From NCBI GenBank assembly GCA_021163175.1, contig JAGGXG010000140.1, positions 1-20,220 of the forward strand: a DNA stretch of 20,220 nt, read 5' to 3'. Of the stretch, positions 15,923-20,220 are shown piece after piece; the stretch's first letter is position 1, and each line of letters opens with the position of its first letter. The position numbers and the translations under genes were made by a program. Under the pieces are notes generated by a model. That model saw only the letters and a program-made list of their open reading frames with translations, made no database searches and was not told the origin of the DNA. This stretch comes from Thermoplasmata archaeon (GTDB taxonomy: Archaea; Thermoplasmatota; E2; UBA202; JdFR-43).

Positions 15923-15930
15923 TGCTACTG

Positions 15931-16239
15931 TTGAAACAGATAAAAAGATTGCTCTACTGGCTTCTCTCAACATCAGGCGGGCTGAATAGGGCTAGGATAA
16001 TCAATCTGCTACGCCAGAAACCAATGAATGCTCATGAGATAGCGGAATCGTTAAATTTAGATTACAAAACGGTGAGGCATCATTTAAAAGTTCTTGAGAA
16101 AAATAATTTGGTGGCTTCGCAAGGCGAATATGGAAAACTTTATTTCATATCAGATATGCTTGAAGCAAATATGGAGTATTTCGATGAAATTTGGGATGAA
16201 ATTGGGAAAAATAAAATAAATGAAAAGAGGATGAGGTAA
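15931..16239 (+). CDS. ArsR-like winged-helix transcriptional regulator
   Basis: The product (102 residues from TTG at 15931; three more from TTG at 15922) is a small winged helix-turn-helix protein. The core is GGLNRARIINLLRQKPMNAHEIAES, a recognition helix LDYKTVRHHLKVLEKNNLV, and a wing SQGEYGKLYFIS. No cysteine or histidine metal site is evident. This N-terminal layout is typical of archaeal regulators encoded directly before a small membrane protein. I prefer the TTG at 15931 because it sits about 23 bases after the TATA-like element. The next gene starts one base after the stop. The target is probably its own operon, by inference. Confidence 0.75.
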   Translation: MKQIKRLLYWLLSTSGGLNRARIINLLRQKPMNAHEIAESLNLDYKTVRHHLKVLEKNNLVASQGEYGKLYFISDMLEANMEYFDEIWDEIGKNKINEKRMR

Positions 16240-16240
16240 T

Positions 16241-16627
16241 ATGAAAAAGGTGATAGTGGCTTTGCTTGTAATCGGAATTGCAGCAGCTTTGTTATTTTCA
16301 TATTTCAGCTATGAGAATATTGGAAAAAGAATAGAAAGGAAAGAGGGCAAAAAATTGTTGATGGCTCGATATACATTTTTTAATGTGATTCTGATAATGA
16401 ATCTCTTCCTTTTACTTTCCCTCCTTATTTTATATCTTGATAGCTATCTAAAAACAAAATCAAATTTCATGCTTGGTCTGGTTTTTTTCATAGGCATACT
16501 TTTAATACAATCTTTTCTTTCATTACCTGTAATAAGAGCAATATTTGGTTTCCCAGCTCTCTTTTCATTGCCTTACATATTTGAAATGCTCGCCCTCTTC
16601 ATTCTCCTCATTCTGAGCCTTGAATAG
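16241..16627 (+). CDS. Small four-helix membrane protein of unknown function
   Basis: The 128-residue protein has about four hydrophobic helices (roughly 3-22, 45-67, 74-97 and 105-127) with a basic loop after the first (GKRIERKEGKKLL). No catalytic motif or known family is recognised. It starts one base after the HTH gene, and a GAGGT ribosome-binding sequence (16234-16238) lies just before its ATG, so it is co-transcribed. The pairing suggests a membrane component whose level or signal is tied to the regulator; this is inference. Confidence 0.7.
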   Translation: MKKVIVALLVIGIAAALLFSYFSYENIGKRIERKEGKKLLMARYTFFNVILIMNLFLLLSLLILYLDSYLKTKSNFMLGLVFFIGILLIQSFLSLPVIRAIFGFPALFSLPYIFEMLALFILLILSLE

Positions 16628-16655
16628 GGAATGATTTGGGATGAATTTGGGTAAA

Positions 16656-16692
16656 TCAATAAATAGATGCCAGATTTTAAAACATTGGTGAT
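16656..16692 (+). promoter_or_regulatory. Putative promoter and ribosome-binding site for the Met/His-rich secreted protein
   Basis: A TATA-like TCAATAAATA (16656-16665) lies about 30 bases before a GGTGAT Shine-Dalgarno sequence (16687-16692), which precedes the ATG at 16696 by three bases. The gene is therefore likely transcribed separately from the membrane protein upstream. Confidence 0.45.
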
Positions 16693-16695
16693 AAA

Positions 16696-17409
16696 ATGAA
16701 AAGATATGTATTGGCTGTTGGTCTCGTCGCCATCATCGCCATTGCGGCGATGGCGGGAGCGGGCATAGGCATAAAAAATGTGTTTGAAAACAATGGTGAT
16801 GATAATGCACACCATGCTGGAAACATGGTTAAAAAAATGGCGAGAATGCATGAAATGACTGAGAAGAAAATAAGGACAAGAATGCATGAAATGGCAAGAA
16901 TGCACAGAAATCTTCTTAGCATGGACAGGGAGGAAGGAACATTTTCATATGAAAATGGAATGTTTTATGTTAATGGGATTGCCATATACTTTGGCGATGC
17001 ATGGTGGCTCAACCATACGATAAAGAGCGACTATGATGGCGATGGAGAATACGAAACAGTGTGGAACGAGCTGCTTGGATTGGTTGGAAGCAATGTTGCG
17101 GTGAATGGAAGGCTTGTTAATGAAACGCTGATAGCAAGCCATATCAATGGAATGTTTTTAAGAATGCCAGTTAAAGCAGAGTTCGTTGAATTGAATGGTG
17201 TGATCGAGCAAGTGAATGGAAGCTTTTACATAGATGGCTACAAAATAATTTTGCCTGGAAGAATGGCAAGAAGCGATTACGATGGCGATGGCATGCTTGA
17301 AAGAATGCATGTTGAGTTACAGGGTTTGGCTGGAAGCGTTGCCACCATAGATGGCTACGCTTTCAATGGGAAAATAAAACCATTGCACATAAATGGAATA
17401 GCCATATGA
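16696..17409 (+). CDS. Secreted protein with Met/His-rich helix and two DYDGDG repeats
   Basis: The 237-residue product has an N-terminal signal (hydrophobic 5-26). A polar helix rich in Met, His, Arg and Lys follows (39-76), including MHEM at 52-55 and again at 63-66. Two related repeats come next (about 81-152 and 167-236). Each has a strand like GMFYVNGI or GSFYIDGY, then SDYDGDG (111-117 and 193-199) followed by an acidic residue at +2, then LLGLVGSNV or LQGLAGSVA, and ends in HINGM or HINGI. DxDGDG is the calcium-binding loop pattern of dockerin and EF-hand-like motifs. I do not recognise a named family. It is probably an extracytoplasmic metal-binding protein, which is inference. It converges on the next gene with only two bases between. 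Confidence 0.65.
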   Translation: MKRYVLAVGLVAIIAIAAMAGAGIGIKNVFENNGDDNAHHAGNMVKKMARMHEMTEKKIRTRMHEMARMHRNLLSMDREEGTFSYENGMFYVNGIAIYFGDAWWLNHTIKSDYDGDGEYETVWNELLGLVGSNVAVNGRLVNETLIASHINGMFLRMPVKAEFVELNGVIEQVNGSFYIDGYKIILPGRMARSDYDGDGMLERMHVELQGLAGSVATIDGYAFNGKIKPLHINGIAI

Positions 17410-17411
17410 TG

Positions 17412-18464
17412 CTATATTCTGCCCTTTTCCCTCTCCAATTTTTTGTAATATTGTGAAGCCTGCCTTATATATTTTTTCAAAATTTTGTGTATCAAATATT
17501 CATTTCTGACAATAAAATGCATCGCAAATGCAAGATTATGATCCTGTTTTAACATCTTTGTTATGGGGCGAAGAGCATTTCCATATTCCTTTGTATCGAT
17601 GTCTCTAAAACCATGAGCGGAAAATTTTTTTATGACATCTCCTGCTATTTTAGCACAAATCATTGATGGCATGTTTCCTGCGCCTATACTTGTTATCGTC
17701 TGGCTGGCGGCGTCGCCGAGCAAAATAACATTTTTTCCATATGGCTCTACTGGCTTCGATACTGGAACATAGCCTGCTTTCCATCTCTCAACCCTATGTC
17801 TCTTCTTGAATTCATTGAAAGCTTTTTTGAATTCTTTCATGCTTATTGAGCCAATTCCAATATTCCATTTCTCCCTCTTAGGAAAAAACCATGAATAGCC
17901 GTATTTGACAATGCTTTTCTTCATTTCAATATGTATTTTTTCATCATCGAGTTTTACCTCATTGCTTAATCCTTCTACAGCTATGGCACATCTTAATTTT
18001 CCTTTCCCTAAAAACTTCCTTGTTATCGAAAAGATGCCATCTGCCCCAACCAGAAATTTAGCTTCTATGTTTTGGGGGCGTAAAATGAATTTTCCATTCC
18101 ATTCTATTTTTTCAACTCTTTCATTCATTCTTATATCTGCTCCTCTTTTCATGGCCTGTCTCGCCAACTCGCTTTCTATCTCTCTTTTGTCCGTCATCAA
18201 AACAGGCATGTAAAGCTGAAGGATTCCATATTTTGTATATATGTTCGTTTCCTCAATGTATTTCTCTATTCCAGCTTTGCTTTCATATAAATCAAAAAAA
18301 TCGTAGCCCGCTATGAATCTTGTTATGCCTTCACCACATGCTTTTTTAAAAAAATCGTTGTGTTCTTCAAGCAAAACAAAATCTATGCCATATTCAGCCA
18401 GAAATTTTGAAAGCGTCAAGCCTGCTATTCCACCCCCTATTATGACAACATCATGTTTTTCCAC
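17412..18464 (-). CDS. Geranylgeranyl-reductase-family FAD-dependent oxidoreductase
   Basis: The 350-residue flavoprotein has the Rossmann FAD motif VVIIGGGIAGLTLSKF (6-21), the family Cys in KACGEGI (41-47), GADG (140-143), the hallmark YGYSWFFPK (188-196) and the second FAD motif VILLGDAASQ (246-255) followed by SIGAGN (259-264). In archaea this family saturates the isoprenoid chains of membrane ether lipids. Paralogues act on other prenyl groups, so the exact substrate is uncertain. The start is GTG at 18464; nearby ATGs are out of frame. It is 30 bases downstream of pantoate kinase but has its own TATA-like box. Confidence 0.82.
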   Translation of the reverse strand: MEKHDVVIIGGGIAGLTLSKFLAEYGIDFVLLEEHNDFFKKACGEGITRFIAGYDFFDLYESKAGIEKYIEETNIYTKYGILQLYMPVLMTDKREIESELARQAMKRGADIRMNERVEKIEWNGKFILRPQNIEAKFLVGADGIFSITRKFLGKGKLRCAIAVEGLSNEVKLDDEKIHIEMKKSIVKYGYSWFFPKREKWNIGIGSISMKEFKKAFNEFKKRHRVERWKAGYVPVSKPVEPYGKNVILLGDAASQTITSIGAGNMPSMICAKIAGDVIKKFSAHGFRDIDTKEYGNALRPITKMLKQDHNLAFAMHFIVRNEYLIHKILKKYIRQASQYYKKLEREKGRI

Positions 18465-18481
18465 ATCATTATTTTACCAGC

Positions 18482-18490
18482 ATTTATAAA
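18482..18490 (-). promoter_or_regulatory. Putative TATA box for the geranylgeranyl-reductase-family gene
   Basis: On the minus strand TTTATAAAT lies 18-26 bases before the GTG at 18464. This suggests separate leaderless initiation rather than only read-through from the CoA genes. Confidence 0.5.
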
Positions 18491-18494
18491 CATT

Positions 18495-19319
18495 TTACAT
18501 AAAAGCTGCTAACACACGAGTTCCTTCATTGTCAACATATGCTTCATATACCTTTCCATATTTCATCATTTCTTTTTTCATTTTTTTGCTCCATCTTGCA
18601 AAAAATGAATTGCCAATCATGCATGCTGCAGCTGTGTCAACTTCATTCAATTTTTTCAATATATCAAGCATTTTTTTGCTTAGAATGCCACTTTCTTCAG
18701 AGAACTTTCTTGACTGCATTAAAAAATTTTCAAAATCTGGCCTTTTCAGAAATTCCTCCATGCATTCTTTTCCAACATCATTTATTTTTTCCATAATCTT
18801 TTCATTATTTAAAATGGCGTGTGTTTTCACTTCCTTTCCTGCAACAAGCAGAAGGAGTTTTTCTTCCACATCCCATTTTTTTATTTTTCCGTATAAGCCT
18901 GGCTCAATACGGGCTTCCATCCCTCCATGGAAAGCTGCTATGGCATCGCCAAGCCCACTTTTGTGTTTTATTTCCGAAATATGAACATATTCCAGAGCTT
19001 TTTCATATGGCAGCCTTCTAATATAACATGCTGCCATACTCGCCGCCAGAGCAGAGCTTGCACTCATTCCAAATCCCTGCGACACTGGAAGCTCATTTTT
19101 TATTATAACCTCAAAATTCTTTCCTATATTTTTTACAGCGTCTCTTGCAACACTCGCCTTCTTGCTCATTCTGAAATGTGCTGCTTCCTTTACGAATGCA
19201 TAGCTTCCAAGGCTCAAGCTAATTCCCGCTCCCTTTGAGCCTGCTTTTCTCTCATCATCGCTTAAAAAAATCTGGAAGAATCCGGTTATGTGGGCTGGAG
19301 AGAATGCCATGGCTTTCAT
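18495..19319 (-). CDS. Pantoate kinase (archaeal CoA pathway, GHMP family)
   Basis: This 274-residue enzyme phosphorylates pantoate to 4-phosphopantoate, the archaeal replacement for the bacterial pantothenate kinase route. Motifs are SPAHITGFF (7-15) near the N-terminus, the GHMP ATP-binding loop LPVSQGFGMSASSALAA (77-93), SGLGDAIAAFHGG (121-133) and a glycine-poor C-terminal domain. Its ATG overlaps the stop of the CoaBC gene (ATGA, 19319-19316). That gene acts later in the same pathway, which supports the assignment. An alternative ATG at residue 4 exists. Confidence 0.9.
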   Translation of the reverse strand: MKAMAFSPAHITGFFQIFLSDDERKAGSKGAGISLSLGSYAFVKEAAHFRMSKKASVARDAVKNIGKNFEVIIKNELPVSQGFGMSASSALAASMAACYIRRLPYEKALEYVHISEIKHKSGLGDAIAAFHGGMEARIEPGLYGKIKKWDVEEKLLLLVAGKEVKTHAILNNEKIMEKINDVGKECMEEFLKRPDFENFLMQSRKFSEESGILSKKMLDILKKLNEVDTAAACMIGNSFFARWSKKMKKEMMKYGKVYEAYVDNEGTRVLAAFM

Positions 19320-20220
19320 ACTAAATCAATAACATGTTTTGCAATCTTTTCTTTGCTTCCCTCTATTTTTTCCACTTTCCTCCCTATGATATATGCTCTT
19401 CCCTCATCTCTTCCAATATTTTCAATTGGATTTGCTATGACATAATCTGCTTTATCTTCTTTTTTTCTTTTCCTCGCCTTTTCCATCAAATTCTTTTCTT
19501 CATCCAATTTGAATATTATGAGCTTTTTTGCATGGTTTCGCAACATTTTGTTTATTCTCGGAGCTGGAACAAGTTTTAATGTTAATTCCCTTCCCGATTC
19601 AATCTTTCCTTTTCTTTTTTCAACTATAAAATCCGAAATGGCAGCACAATTTATTATTGCATCATATTCTCCAGCATTCTCTATAAGCTTGATTAGGTCA
19701 TCGAGGCTGCCAAAATTTTTACAATTTTTTATATAGCTCGGGCATTCAATGTTTCCAAGCCATGCCTCGACGTTTTCAACTCTTTCATATGCCTCTCTTA
19801 CCAAAGCAAGAGCCATTTTCCCAGATGAAAAATTCGTTATTGCTCTAACGTCATCTATGGCTTCCATTGTGTGCCCGCCAATGATGAGCAATTTTTTATC
19901 AATGCTTTTTCTTATAGCCCTCATTACATTTTCCACTATGACTTCAATGTCAGCCATTTTTGCTTTTCCTTCCTCCATCTTTGGCTCTATAAAAGCGATT
20001 CCACGCTTTTTGCATTTTTCAATGTTACGCTGAACAACTTCATTTCCGTACATTTTTCCATCCATGGCTAAAGCAATCAGAATTTTTTTATTGGCGAGAG
20101 CAAAAGTTGTAACAGCATTGTCTGCTATTCCATTTGCAATCTTTGCAAGCGTGTTTGCAGTGCATGGAGCTATGAGCATCAAATCAGCTTTGATGAGGTG
20201 CTCAGCCTTTCCAGACAGGC
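19316..20220 (-). CDS. coaBC: Bifunctional CoaBC (phosphopantothenoylcysteine decarboxylase / phosphopantothenate-cysteine ligase), 5' end outside window
   Basis: The open frame reaches the right edge of the window, so the N-terminus is missing; about 300 residues are seen. The visible part starts in the flavin decarboxylase (CoaC) domain, with AEHLIKADLMLIAPCTANTL (the family's PASANT-like loop) and IALAMDGKMYGN (the MxxxMW-type loop). It continues into the ligase (CoaB) domain with IIGGHTMEAIDDVRAITNFS (normally G-T-x-E-P-I-D-x-V-R), SSGKMALAL, INCAAISDF and the substrate loop KLVPAPRI. Together these make 4'-phosphopantetheine from phosphopantothenate and cysteine. It is co-transcribed with pantoate kinase. 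Confidence 0.9.
   Translation of the reverse strand, partial: LSGKAEHLIKADLMLIAPCTANTLAKIANGIADNAVTTFALANKKILIALAMDGKMYGNEVVQRNIEKCKKRGIAFIEPKMEEGKAKMADIEVIVENVMRAIRKSIDKKLLIIGGHTMEAIDDVRAITNFSSGKMALALVREAYERVENVEAWLGNIECPSYIKNCKNFGSLDDLIKLIENAGEYDAIINCAAISDFIVEKRKGKIESGRELTLKLVPAPRINKMLRNHAKKLIIFKLDEEKNLMEKARKRKKEDKADYVIANPIENIGRDEGRAYIIGRKVEKIEGSKEKIAKHVIDLV

Overview
The window reads as AT-rich archaeal chromosome, most likely from the Thermoplasmata or a nearby euryarchaeal lineage. Pointers to archaea are an archaeal-type triosephosphate isomerase, the archaeal riboflavin-pathway reductase, pantoate kinase overlapping CoaBC, a geranylgeranyl-reductase-family flavoprotein, and many genes preceded by a TATA-like box about 20-30 bases upstream of the start codon (leaderless transcripts). 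The lineage call is inference; no rRNA or tRNA gene is visible.

Layout. Bases 1-212 hold the decayed end of a transposase gene (minus strand, several frame breaks). Bases 423-2760 are a two-gene plus-strand operon: a LuxE/PaaK-like adenylate-forming enzyme overlapping a cytosolic transglutaminase-fold protein. A non-coding stretch (2761-3046) precedes a secreted beta-sandwich protein (3047-4102). An APC-type amino-acid permease (4327-5745) and a YjbQ-family protein (5759-6172) follow. On the minus strand, archaeal tpiA and the riboflavin-pathway reductase form an operon (7453 to 6156) with a 4-base overlap. A plus-strand gene for a secreted or membrane-anchored protein (7569-8285) is interrupted by one in-frame TAG.

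The dominant feature is a 6.9-kb minus-strand signalling operon (15227 to 8337). Its order is a 778-residue receiver/PAS/GAF protein, a 1385-residue protein with nine PAS domains, a GAF domain and a histidine-containing terminal helix pair, then a single-domain response regulator with an unusual insertion. The three genes overlap end to end and together carry about thirteen PAS domains, yet no ATP-binding kinase domain (HATPase_c) is encoded anywhere in the operon. This is the strongest candidate for an unusual system in the window.

Upstream lies a stand-alone ThiI PP-loop domain (15891 to 15289) that keeps three cysteines but has no THUMP part. It diverges from an HTH regulator plus four-helix membrane protein pair (15931-16627). 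Next come a secreted Met/His-rich protein with two DYDGDG repeats (16696-17409), a geranylgeranyl-reductase-family oxidoreductase (18464 to 17412), and the coenzyme A genes for pantoate kinase (19319 to 18495) and CoaBC (runs off the right edge). The CoA genes overlap by four bases and are probably co-transcribed. No CRISPR array, intact insertion sequence or structural RNA was found.
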